From the NCBI GenBank assembly GCA_910587465.1, contig CAJUMS010000070.1, positions 3,298-8,986 on the forward strand: a DNA stretch of 5,689 nucleotides, read 5' to 3'. The position numbers and the translations under genes were made by a program. Source of the DNA: an uncultured Oscillospiraceae bacterium. GTDB lineage: Bacteria > Bacillota > Clostridia > Oscillospirales > Ruminococcaceae. The notes under the pieces are model-generated. The model was given only the letters and a program-made list of their open reading frames with translations, did no database searches and had not been told where the DNA came from. Shown piece after piece: positions 1 to 5,689 of this stretch (its first letter is position 1; each line of letters opens with the position of its first letter).

Positions 1-29
1 TCGGGAACGTGCAGACTTATACCGTTCAT
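1..29 (-). CDS. Start of an unidentified gene downstream of typA (5' end only, runs off the window)
   Basis: Eleven bases after the typA stop codon there is a fresh start: an ATG at 29-27 preceded by a strong Shine-Dalgarno GGAGGG (complement of 34-39), with five bases between its GGAGG core and the ATG. The reading frame stays open to the edge of the window and begins MNGISLHVP, nine full codons. The short gap and lack of a terminator imply cotranscription with typA. Nine residues do not allow a product to be named. That it is a gene start rests on the ribosome binding site and spacing alone. Confidence 0.55.
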
Positions 30-40
30 ATCGCCCTCCG

Positions 41-1867
41 TCAGTTCTTTTTCTGCTTAGCCTCAGTCTTAAGCCGCAGATCACGCTCCAGAATGGTCTT
101 TCTGATACGGATATTCTTCGGTGTTACCTCTACAAGCTCGTCATCTTGAATGAACTCCAGGCTTTCCTCAAGGCTCATCTGCTTGTACGGAATAAGCTTG
201 AGAGCGTCGTCCGAACCGCTTGCGCGCGTGTTGGTGAGGTGCTTCTTCTTGCAGACGTTGACAACGATATCGCCAGCCTTGGGAGATACGCCCACTATCA
301 TTCCCTCATACACGGGAACGCCCGCGTCGATAAACAGCGTTCCGCGCTCCTGAGCGTTGAACAGTCCGTAGGTGACTGCCGTGCCCGTCTCCCACGCGAC
401 AAGCGAACCCACGGTCCTGCGCGGGATATCTCCGAAATACGGCTTGTAGCTGTCAAATACCGCATTCATAACGCCCTCGCCCTTTGTGTCGGTCATAAAC
501 TCGCTTCTGTAACCGAACAGTCCGCGCGATGGGATAAGATATTCGAGGCGCGTGCGCGTGCCTACGGGGTGCATACCTATCATCTCGCCCTTGCGCTGAC
601 CCATTTTCTCCATGACCGCGCCGACCGCCGTCTCGGGAACGTCAATAACAAGGCGCTCCACGGGCTCGCACTTAACGCCGCCTATCTCCTTGTACAGCAC
701 TCTCGGCGTGGAAACGGACAGTTCGTAGCCCTCGCGGCGCATTGTTTCGATAAGTATCGACAGGTGCATTTCGCCGCGGCCCGCTACATTCATGGCATCG
801 GTGGTCTCGCTGTCCGAGACGCGCAGCGAGACGTCCTTTAAGGTCTCCTTCATCAGGCGCTCGCGTATCTGTCGGGACGTTACAAACTTGCCTTCGCGAC
901 CCGCGAACGGCGATGAATTGACGGAGAACGTCATCTCGACCGTCGGCTCTGAGATCTTCACGAACGGCAGCGGCTCGGGATTGGAAACGGCGGTTATCGT
1001 CTGCCCAATAGTAATGCCCTCAATACCAGAAATGCACACGATGTCGCCAACGGAAGCAGTCTCGCATGGGGTCTTGTTCAGTCCCTCGAACTGATACAGC
1101 GACACTATCTTCGCCTTGAACGGCGCTGTCGTGTTGTGGTAGTCGCACACCATGACCTCTTGGTTCTGCTTGATAACGCCGCGCTCCATACGTCCGACCG
1201 CGATCCTGCCCACATAGTCGTTATAGTCGATAGACGAAACGAGCAGCTGCAAGTCGCCCTCGTTGTCGCCCTCCGGCGGGTCAATATGCTCCAATATCTT
1301 GTCGAACAGCGGCTTGAAGTCCGTGCCCATATTGTCAGGGTCGTAGGACGAGCAGCCGAGCCTTCCCGAGCAGAACACAACGGGGCTGTCAAGCTGCTCC
1401 TCGGTAGCGTCAAGGTCTAGCAGCAGTTCCAGAACTTCGTCGACTACCTCGTGATTGCGAGCGTCGGGTCGGTCGGTCTTGTTCACTACGACTATTATCT
1501 TGTGACCGAGCTCAAGCGCCTTTTGCAGCACGAAACGCGTCTGCGGCATAGTTCCCTCAAAGCTGTCGACCAACAGCAGAACACCGTTCACCATCTTCAG
1601 TATACGCTCCACCTCGCCCGAGAAATCTGCGTGACCGGGGGTGTCTACGATATTTATCTTCACGCCGTTGTACATACACGAGGTATTCTTTGCGAGTATC
1701 GTGATACCGCGCTCGCGCTCCAGATCGTTGTTGTCCATAACGCGGTCTGCGACTGCTTGGTTCTCGCGGAACGCTCCGCCCTGCTTGAGCATTTCGTCGA
1801 CTAGTGTTGTCTTGCCGTGGTCGACGTGGGCTATTATCGCAATGTTCCTTAAATCTTCTCTAATCAT
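41..1867 (-). CDS. typA: TypA/BipA ribosome-associated translational GTPase
   Basis: A complete 608-residue protein, the usual size for TypA/BipA, a cytoplasmic GTPase of the EF-G/LepA class. In studied bacteria it binds the ribosome and supports growth under stress such as cold, and 50S assembly. The G-domain motifs are in order: P-loop AHVDHGKT (residues 13-20), switch I RERGITI (51-57), DTPGH (75-79), NKTD (129-132), and a G5 region reading SGRLG near 167-171 in place of the more usual SA-type G5. A beta-barrel domain and EF-G III/V-like domains follow, then the TypA-specific C-terminal domain with LIPSRGLFGYRSEF and TNTRASGSDD, ending near TPKNIRIRKTIL and a basic tail. The ATG at 1867-1865 is supported by AAGGAG (complement of 1873-1878) five bases upstream and by alignment of MIREDLRNIAIIAHVDHGKT with family N-termini. 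It has its own promoter and a structured leader, and probably shares its transcript with the next gene. Confidence 0.98.
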   Translation of the reverse strand: MIREDLRNIAIIAHVDHGKTTLVDEMLKQGGAFRENQAVADRVMDNNDLERERGITILAKNTSCMYNGVKINIVDTPGHADFSGEVERILKMVNGVLLLVDSFEGTMPQTRFVLQKALELGHKIIVVVNKTDRPDARNHEVVDEVLELLLDLDATEEQLDSPVVFCSGRLGCSSYDPDNMGTDFKPLFDKILEHIDPPEGDNEGDLQLLVSSIDYNDYVGRIAVGRMERGVIKQNQEVMVCDYHNTTAPFKAKIVSLYQFEGLNKTPCETASVGDIVCISGIEGITIGQTITAVSNPEPLPFVKISEPTVEMTFSVNSSPFAGREGKFVTSRQIRERLMKETLKDVSLRVSDSETTDAMNVAGRGEMHLSILIETMRREGYELSVSTPRVLYKEIGGVKCEPVERLVIDVPETAVGAVMEKMGQRKGEMIGMHPVGTRTRLEYLIPSRGLFGYRSEFMTDTKGEGVMNAVFDSYKPYFGDIPRRTVGSLVAWETGTAVTYGLFNAQERGTLFIDAGVPVYEGMIVGVSPKAGDIVVNVCKKKHLTNTRASGSDDALKLIPYKQMSLEESLEFIQDDELVEVTPKNIRIRKTILERDLRLKTEAKQKKN

Positions 1868-1904
1868 TTTTTCTCCTTATTTGAAAAGCTACGCAATTTC
1901 GGCG

Positions 1905-1948
1905 AGCCGCTCTACGCTCCCGCACTCCGTGCGTTGCTTTCTGCGGCT
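1905..1948 (-). promoter_or_regulatory. Structured 5' leader of typA mRNA (nested hairpins)
   Basis: Between the candidate typA promoter and the start codon lies a leader of about 145 nt. Its lower half holds nested inverted repeats: an outer 6-bp stem AGCCGC/GCGGCT (1905-1910 with 1943-1948) enclosing a 5-bp hairpin CGCAC-TCC-GTGCG (1921-1933, + strand reading). In the RNA the 5' AGCC could instead pair with an upstream GGCT (complement of 1965-1968), an exclusive alternative, though only 4 bp. The structure ends about 25 nt before the AAGGAG site. Short direct repeats are also present: GCGAGCC at 1902-1908 and 1962-1968, and CTACGC at 1889-1894 and 1912-1917. It matches no riboswitch class I recognise. 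It may be a cis-acting leader or a copy of a dispersed palindromic repeat. Confidence 0.35.
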
Positions 1949-2020
1949 TTATTGTCTTGCTGCGAGCCTTAATGCTGCAACCCGATACGCCGCATTTTCT
2001 ACACATTTTTACCACCAAAC

Positions 2021-2049
2021 ATTATACACCTTTTTTCGCGCAACTACAA
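2021..2049 (-). promoter_or_regulatory. Candidate sigma-A-type promoter of typA
   Basis: On the minus strand a perfect TATAAT (complement of 2021-2026) lies 17 bp downstream of TTGTAG (complement of 2044-2049), a weak -35 that keeps only the TTG. Transcription would start near 2014, giving a leader of about 145 nt before the typA ATG. The -10 box, the spacing and the AT-rich setting in a gene-free gap make this the best promoter in the window. It is inferred from consensus only. Confidence 0.6.
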
Positions 2050-2061
2050 TACATATTGAGA

Positions 2062-2075
2062 AAAAACGTGTTTTT
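2062..2075. repeat. Near-palindrome AAAAAC-GT-GTTTTT
   Basis: Two 6-bp arms, AAAAAC (2062-2067) and GTTTTT (2070-2075), flank a 2-bp centre. It sits 12 bp upstream of the typA -35 box and 49 bp past the stop codon of the epimerase-like gene. It could be a dimeric regulator site, or its T-run on the minus strand (complement of 2061-2066) could act as the U-tract of a weak terminator. The sequence does not decide between these, and an AT-rich coincidence is possible. Confidence 0.3.
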
Positions 2076-2084
2076 AATTGCACC

Positions 2085-2113
2085 GCATAGAATTTCACTG
2101 TTGAAACTTATGC
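2085..2113 (-). terminator. Possible weak terminator hairpin after the epimerase-like gene
   Basis: Twelve bases beyond the stop codon, a 29-nt imperfect hairpin forms from GCATA/TATGC (2085-2089 with 2109-2113) and TTTCA/TGAAA (2093-2097 with 2102-2106) around a 4-base loop, with a small internal loop between. It is AT-rich and no U-tract follows directly; the nearest T-run of the transcript is about 18 nt further on. It is the only plausible end point before the typA promoter, but it is a poor match to a classical intrinsic terminator, and some read-through into typA is likely. Confidence 0.25.
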
Positions 2114-2124
2114 ACATTGCACAA

Positions 2125-3021
2125 TCACAAATTATTCGCGATAAACTCCAACAGCGGCTTTCTCGCGACCAATTCCCTGTTCTCTTCGAACCACTCATAC
2201 GACTGCCGAAGCCCCTCATCTAACGGCTTGACCTCGGGCATAAGCTCCATCATTGCCGAAACATCGAGAATGTAGCCGTAATCGTAAAACGGGAAGTAAC
2301 TTCGCTGTGGTATCGCACCGTCAACATACACGAACACAGGGCGTTTACCCAGAATTCCGTAGCACCGCTTAATCCAACCATTCACCGTCACGCTCTCAGG
2401 GTTGCCGATGTTGAAAACGCGCTGTTCCGGTCGTTTGTCAAGCAGTATCTCCATAAATCGGCAAATATCCTCGATATCAAAAAATTGAAGCGGAAGTTTT
2501 CCGTCCTTGGGAATATAGAACGGCAGATTTTTCTCCGCGCACTCGAACACGAACGTCTCGCGGTACAAATTGTTCATTTTTCCGTACAGATACGGCGGAC
2601 GGATAATATAGGCATTTGAAACACTCTCCAAAAGCGCCATCTCGGCAGCTATCTTGTTTGTACCATAATCGCCCCATATTGAATTCGCACCAACCGTCTG
2701 CCCCTCGTTGAAGGGCTGTTGTAACGTTTCCGGATACACCGCCGAAGAGCTTACCATAATATAGCACCCGAACTCCCCGAGACCGTCCAGCAGGTCGCGG
2801 ATATCCGTTTCATTGTACGCGCAAACGTCAATAACCGCGTCGAAGCTGTACGACTTCAGCGTATCGCCGAGCGCGTGCCTGTCCGCCTTGATAAGCGTGA
2901 CCCCCTCGCTCTGCGGACGATTGCCGCGGTTGAGGACGTACACCTCGTCTCCCCGCGCCGCGAAATACTCCGCGGTATAGCGGCTCGCGAACACCGTGCC
3001 GCCCGTAACCAAAATCTTCAT
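2125..3021 (-). CDS. NAD-dependent epimerase/dehydratase family protein (extended SDR)
   Basis: A 298-residue protein of the extended short-chain dehydrogenase/reductase superfamily, whose members usually act on nucleotide sugars with bound NAD(P); the substrate here cannot be named. The N-terminal Rossmann strand and glycine motif read VTGGTVFASR (residues 5-14). The last glycine of the usual GxxGxxG is replaced by Ser, as in the atypical 'GGT-F' subgroup. NRG at 31-33 follows the second strand. The SSSAVYP segment (91-97) carries the catalytic Ser, Y119-G-T-N-K123 is the YxxxK catalytic pair, and RPPYLYG (141-147) is the typical segment after it. No signal peptide or membrane segment is seen. 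The ATG overlaps the upstream radical SAM stop codon (ATGA), and AGGAG (complement of 3031-3035) lies nine bases ahead, so the two genes are probably translationally coupled. An mRNA-binding CSP41-like role is a remote alternative. Confidence 0.88.
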   Translation of the reverse strand: MKILVTGGTVFASRYTAEYFAARGDEVYVLNRGNRPQSEGVTLIKADRHALGDTLKSYSFDAVIDVCAYNETDIRDLLDGLGEFGCYIMVSSSAVYPETLQQPFNEGQTVGANSIWGDYGTNKIAAEMALLESVSNAYIIRPPYLYGKMNNLYRETFVFECAEKNLPFYIPKDGKLPLQFFDIEDICRFMEILLDKRPEQRVFNIGNPESVTVNGWIKRCYGILGKRPVFVYVDGAIPQRSYFPFYDYGYILDVSAMMELMPEVKPLDEGLRQSYEWFEENRELVARKPLLEFIANNL

Positions 3022-4871
3022 CTTTTATATCTCCTGTTGTTGGATCTTGTTTTTCCCTTAACGTTCTGCGGCTTGCCGCTTTGTGATCTAGCCGACGGCG
3101 ATATCAGACAATCCTTGCCGTGACCTATCAGGTCCGTCCGCTTTGCAATTCGCAGCGCCTTTTCCACGAGGTCGCGGTTCTGCAGCTTGAAGTACTGCAA
3201 TAGCGCCCTCTGCATTGCCTTTTCCTCGGACGTTCTCGGAACGTAGACGGGCTCCATTGTGTACGGGTCAAGACCTGTGTGGAACATTGCCGTGGAAATA
3301 GTTCCCGGGGTCGGATAAAAATCCTGAACCTGCTCGGGACGGATATTATGCCGCTTTTCGAACACCGCCAATTCAACAGCTTCGGCGAGCGTACAGCCGG
3401 GGTGCGACGACATCAGATACGGCACGAGATACTGCTCCTTGCCGCACTTCTTCGTCGATGCATAGAAACGCTTTTCAAACTCCTCATACACCTCGATATG
3501 CGGCTTGCCCATTTTGTCAAGAACCTTGTTGCTCGCGTGCTCGGGCGCGACCTTGAGCTGTCCGCTGACGTGGTACTGCACCAGCTCATCCAGAAAAGCG
3601 CCATTCTTCTCCAACAACATATAATCAAAGCGAATACCCGAGCGGATAAACACCTTTTTAACGCGCTTTATCGACCTTAACCGCCTTAGCAGCTTGATAT
3701 AATCCGAATGGTCGGCGTTGATATTCTTGCACGGCGTAGGAGCTAGGCACTTCCTTCCCTTGCAAAGCCCGTGCTCCTCCTGTTTTTCGCATGACGTGTG
3801 ACGGAAATTCGCGGTGGGACCTCCCACATCGTGAATATAACCCTTGAAATTCGGCTTTTCGGAAAGCATGACAGCCTCGTTATAAACCGAATCCTCACTC
3901 CTAGTCACAACCTTACGCCCCTGATGAAGCGCGATCGAGCAGAAATTACAGAACCCGAAGCAGCCTCTGTTATGCGTTATCGAGAACTCTATCTCCTGTA
4001 TCGCGGGAACGCCGCCGTCCTTTTCGTAGACGGGATGATACGCCCTCATGTACGGCAGTTCGTAGGCATAGTCAAATTCCGCCTGCGTAACCGAGCGCTG
4101 AGGCGGGTTCTGTACCAGCATCATATTGCCGTGCCGCTGAACTATCGTCCGACCATAAATCTCGTCCTGCTCGTCGTACTGCTTGCGGCACGCCTTGGCA
4201 TACGCCTTTTTGTTATCGCGAACTATCTCGTAGCTGTCGCATTGTACCGCGCCGAGCGGAGTATTCTCGGGCTTGGTAAGGTAACAGATACCGCGCAGGT
4301 CGTGCATATCGGCAAGCCGCTGCCCCTGCTTGAACCGATTGAGCATTTCCGATAAGGTGACCTCGCCCATACCATACATCAGAAAGTCCGCACCGCTGTC
4401 GACAAGCACCGACGGCATAACGCTGTCGCTCCAGTAATCGTAGTGCGCAAACCTCCGCAAACTCGCCTCCAGACCGCCGATCTCGATCTCCGTATCGGGA
4501 AACAGACGTTTCAGCGCTCTGCAATACACCGTCACCGCTCTATCGGGACGTTTGCCGCCGCGTCCTCCCGCTGAATACGCATCGTCGTTGCGCTTTTTCA
4601 GAGCGACCGTGTAATTTGATACCATGCTGTCGATATTCCCGCCCGTAACCATAAAGCAATGCTTGGGTTGTCCGAGCTTGGTAAAGTCCGCGTCGCTCAC
4701 GGGCTGAGCGATAATACCGACCGAGAATCCCGCCGCCTCGATCATTCGCGAGATTATCGCAATCCCGAACGTCGGGTGGTCGATATAAGCGTCACCGGTT
4801 ACGCAGATAAAATCAAGCTGTTCAATTCCGCGCTCCTTCATATCCGCGCGGCTTATAGGTAAAAACGGCAT
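3018..4871 (-). CDS. YgiQ family (UPF0313) radical SAM protein
   Basis: A complete 617-residue protein matching the YgiQ/UPF0313 radical SAM family, whose reaction is not known to me. The N-terminal part (about 1-290) has the family's opening (DFICVTGDAYIDHPTFGIAI, residues 20-39), IGGLEASLRRFAHYDYW (131-147) and MYGMGE (165-170); this domain resembles cobalamin-binding folds in related enzymes. The radical SAM core begins with C304-x3-C308-x2-C311, which should hold the [4Fe-4S] cluster that cleaves S-adenosylmethionine. A second cysteine group (C361, C370, C375, C381) is also typical of the family and may bind another cluster. VAPEHAS (441-447) and DFYPTPGT (517-524) are further family signatures. 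The tail from about 590 is basic and probably disordered. The ATG is supported by AAAGGGGG (complement of 4880-4887) eight bases upstream; the next Met is residue 11. It is the first gene of an operon with the epimerase-like gene. Confidence 0.95.
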   Translation of the reverse strand: MPFLPISRADMKERGIEQLDFICVTGDAYIDHPTFGIAIISRMIEAAGFSVGIIAQPVSDADFTKLGQPKHCFMVTGGNIDSMVSNYTVALKKRNDDAYSAGGRGGKRPDRAVTVYCRALKRLFPDTEIEIGGLEASLRRFAHYDYWSDSVMPSVLVDSGADFLMYGMGEVTLSEMLNRFKQGQRLADMHDLRGICYLTKPENTPLGAVQCDSYEIVRDNKKAYAKACRKQYDEQDEIYGRTIVQRHGNMMLVQNPPQRSVTQAEFDYAYELPYMRAYHPVYEKDGGVPAIQEIEFSITHNRGCFGFCNFCSIALHQGRKVVTRSEDSVYNEAVMLSEKPNFKGYIHDVGGPTANFRHTSCEKQEEHGLCKGRKCLAPTPCKNINADHSDYIKLLRRLRSIKRVKKVFIRSGIRFDYMLLEKNGAFLDELVQYHVSGQLKVAPEHASNKVLDKMGKPHIEVYEEFEKRFYASTKKCGKEQYLVPYLMSSHPGCTLAEAVELAVFEKRHNIRPEQVQDFYPTPGTISTAMFHTGLDPYTMEPVYVPRTSEEKAMQRALLQYFKLQNRDLVEKALRIAKRTDLIGHGKDCLISPSARSQSGKPQNVKGKTRSNNRRYKR

Positions 4872-4898
4872 AACGTCCGCCCCCTTTGTTCAGATATT

Positions 4899-4927
4899 AT
4901 CATAGACCGTACTGCAATCCACTGCAA
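4899..4927 (-). promoter_or_regulatory. Candidate promoter of the ygiQ-like/epimerase operon
   Basis: On the minus strand TATGAT (complement of 4899-4904, one mismatch from TATAAT) lies exactly 17 bp downstream of TTGCAG (complement of 4922-4927), which keeps only the TTG of the -35 consensus. Transcription would start near 4892, a leader of about 20 nt that just includes the AAAGGGGG ribosome binding site. The -35 hexamer is part of an ACTGCAA repeated 10 bp apart (4911-4917 and 4921-4927). An overlapping GATAAT is an alternative -10 with no better -35. Confidence 0.45.
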
Positions 4928-4953
4928 AAAAATCATCAAGGTAAACGGCAAAT

Positions 4954-5044
4954 AATCAACCAACACTCACGCCGCCCCCCAAGCGCTCTCATGTGGACTT
5001 TAACGTGCTGAAATCAACCAACAAAACAACAACGTATCAACCAA
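4954..5044. repeat. Three direct copies of ATCAACCAA
   Basis: ATCAACCAA occurs at 4955-4963, 5013-5021 and 5036-5044, all in the same orientation; the first two extend to AATCAACCAACA (4954-4965, 5012-5023). A degenerate fourth copy, CCAACCA, lies at 5048-5054. Start-to-start spacings are 58 and 23 bp. Copies two and three are enclosed by GTGCTG/CAGCAC (5005-5010 with 5053-5058). They lie upstream of the candidate ygiQ-like promoter and could be binding sites for a regulator. The uneven spacing argues against a CRISPR or minisatellite. Confidence 0.5.
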
Positions 5045-5065
5045 GTGCCAACCAGCACACCTATT

Positions 5066-5121
5066 AAGAAGAAAAAAAGAAAGAAAAGAAAGAGAAGAAG
5101 AAAGCGGCTGCGCCGCCTTTC
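5066..5121 (-). terminator. Intrinsic-terminator-like hairpin and pyrimidine tract after the amidohydrolase gene
   Basis: About 55 bases past the amidohydrolase stop codon, the minus strand forms a GC-rich hairpin, GCGGC-GCA-GCCGC (5104-5116), extended by AAA/TTT and a G-C pair around one bulged base (5100-5121). Directly 3' in the transcript is a pure pyrimidine run of 39 nt (complement of 5066-5104, overlapping the stem foot). It is U-rich but broken by C residues, including a run of seven Us. Position and composition fit Rho-independent termination; the interrupted U-tract lowers certainty. Confidence 0.5.
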
Positions 5122-5176
5122 CCCTCCCACCTTTTAAGATTACAGTTTTTTGCAGTTTCGTCGGTACTAGAATAAA

Positions 5177-5689
5177 TCAAAGCCCGAAGACCGATTTCAG
5201 TCGGTTAGCGTCGAAGAAAATTTTCTCCTTATCCACCGTCAAGAACTCGCCGTTTTCGTACAGTATCTGACCGTTGACCACAGTCATTTTCACGTTCTGC
5301 TTGCTGCCCGAGTAGACAAGATTTTTGGCGATATTGTGAAGCGGCTGCATATTCGGCTGTTTAAGGTCGATAACGGCGAAGTCGGCGCACTTGCCCTCGG
5401 CAAGAACGTCGCAGTCCGAAAGCCCCATTGAAAGCGCTCCGCCCTTTGTCGCCATTTCTAGGACTTCAAACGCGGGACACGCCGCCGCGTCCTTCTCGCG
5501 AACTTTCTGCAAGCCCGCCACAAGAAACATCTCGCGGAACATATCAAGACAGTTGTTTGAAGCAGCGCCGTCCGTGCCGATAGCAAAGTTCTTCATACCG
5601 TGACGACGCATTTCACAAATCGGCGCGATACCGCTCGCGAGCTTGAGATTTGATGCGGGATTGGTCACCATCCACAAGCCCTTTTCGGC
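5177..5689 (-). CDS. mtaD: Amidohydrolase, MTA/SAH deaminase type (C-terminal 170 residues; 5' end outside window)
   Basis: The frame is open to the right edge, so the start is missing; the visible first residues read AEKGLW. It belongs to the metal-dependent amidohydrolase superfamily (TIM-barrel), closest in motif to S-adenosylhomocysteine/5'-methylthioadenosine deaminases, which convert these by-products of S-adenosylmethionine use to inosine derivatives and ammonia. NPASNLKLASGIAP (visible residues 10-23) and GTDGAASNN (38-46) are hallmark segments; D40 in GTDG is the expected metal-binding Asp. Downstream, G-K-C-A-D-F-A-V-I-D and V-V-N-G-Q-I-L-Y are the small C-terminal beta-sandwich that closes this family. 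The HxH and remaining metal ligands would lie upstream, outside the window. The residue before NPASN is Thr where many relatives have His. Other amidohydrolases (SsnA, guanine deaminase or chlorohydrolase types) share these motifs, so the gene symbol is tentative. A TTG at 5677-5675 is internal, not the start. Confidence 0.88.
   Translation of the reverse strand, partial: AEKGLWMVTNPASNLKLASGIAPICEMRRHGMKNFAIGTDGAASNNCLDMFREMFLVAGLQKVREKDAAACPAFEVLEMATKGGALSMGLSDCDVLAEGKCADFAVIDLKQPNMQPLHNIAKNLVYSGSKQNVKMTVVNGQILYENGEFLTVDKEKIFFDANRLKSVFGL

Larger units (their letters stand above)
4921..5156. repeat. Inverted repeat pair bounding most of the ygiQ upstream gap (possible MITE-like element)
   Basis: The 11-mer ACTGCAAAAAA at 4921-4931 is repeated exactly in inverse orientation as TTTTTTGCAGT at 5146-5156. 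Seven bases outside each arm stands the same 5-mer, GTACT (4909-4913 and 5164-5168), which could be a target-site duplication of an element at 4914-5163. There is no coding capacity inside. The A-run makes a chance match more likely than for a balanced 11-mer, and GTAC is itself palindromic, so the call is tentative. The rest of the 305-bp gap between genes is described by the entries inside it. Confidence 0.25.

Noticed and set aside
146..841. 231-codon open frame on the + strand
   Set aside because: It lies wholly antisense to typA, whose family motifs are unambiguous. The frame resembles no known protein and is explained by codon bias that leaves few stops on the opposite strand.
1971..1997. 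Short upstream frame MRRIGLQH in the typA leader (minus strand)
   Set aside because: Only eight codons, with no good ribosome binding site and no run of one amino acid that would suggest attenuation.
1641..2223. + strand frames of 149 and 88 codons running into the typA upstream gap
   Set aside because: They overlap the typA start, its promoter and leader, or the end of the epimerase-like gene, and have no Shine-Dalgarno site or family resemblance.
3798..4355. 185-codon open frame on the + strand
   Set aside because: It is antisense to the radical SAM gene, with no ribosome binding site or recognisable domain; a shadow frame.
4954..5044. CRISPR-like repeats
   Set aside because: Repeats are only 9-12 bp, with uneven spacing (58 and 23 bp), three copies and no cas genes.
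4872..5176. tRNA, riboswitch or small protein gene in the gap
   Set aside because: No cloverleaf, no recognised riboswitch core and no open frame with a ribosome binding site were seen; the ATG at 4991 stops after six codons.
5675..5677. TTG as the start of the amidohydrolase
   Set aside because: The frame continues to the window edge, and the family's barrel and HxH metal site must lie upstream, so this Leu is internal.

Overview
The window reads as ordinary chromosomal DNA from a bacterium of moderate GC content, most likely a member of the Eubacteriales (Clostridia, perhaps an Oscillospiraceae/Ruminococcus-like gut organism). The reasons are the protein sequences (TypA/BipA, a YgiQ-type radical SAM protein, an MTA/SAH deaminase-type amidohydrolase), strong Shine-Dalgarno sites in front of the genes, and sigma-A-like promoters in AT-rich gaps. 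The lineage is an inference from protein style, not from a marker gene.

All recognisable genes lie on the minus strand, so transcription runs from high to low coordinates. In that order: (1) the 3' part of an MtaD-type amidohydrolase, cut by the right edge (5177-5689); (2) a 305-bp gap (4872-5176) with a terminator-like hairpin, a 39-nt homopurine/homopyrimidine tract, three ATCAACCAA repeats, a pair of 11-bp inverted repeats near its ends, and a promoter for the next gene; (3) a two-gene operon of a YgiQ-family radical SAM protein (3018-4871) and an NAD-dependent epimerase/dehydratase-family protein (2125-3021), overlapping by ATGA; (4) a 257-bp gap (1868-2124) with a good promoter and a leader of about 145 nt with nested hairpins; (5) typA/bipA (41-1867); (6) after 11 bp, the first codons of another gene with its own ribosome binding site, cut by the left edge (1-29).

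The genes suggest housekeeping and stress functions: ribosome-associated GTPase (TypA), S-adenosylmethionine by-product salvage (MtaD-like) and a radical SAM enzyme that consumes S-adenosylmethionine. No defence system, CRISPR array, tRNA, rRNA, transposase or phage gene was seen. The least explained parts are the two intergenic regions. The 4909-5168 segment could be a small non-autonomous mobile element, and the typA leader could be a regulatory RNA or a dispersed repeat. Both ideas need comparison with related genomes.
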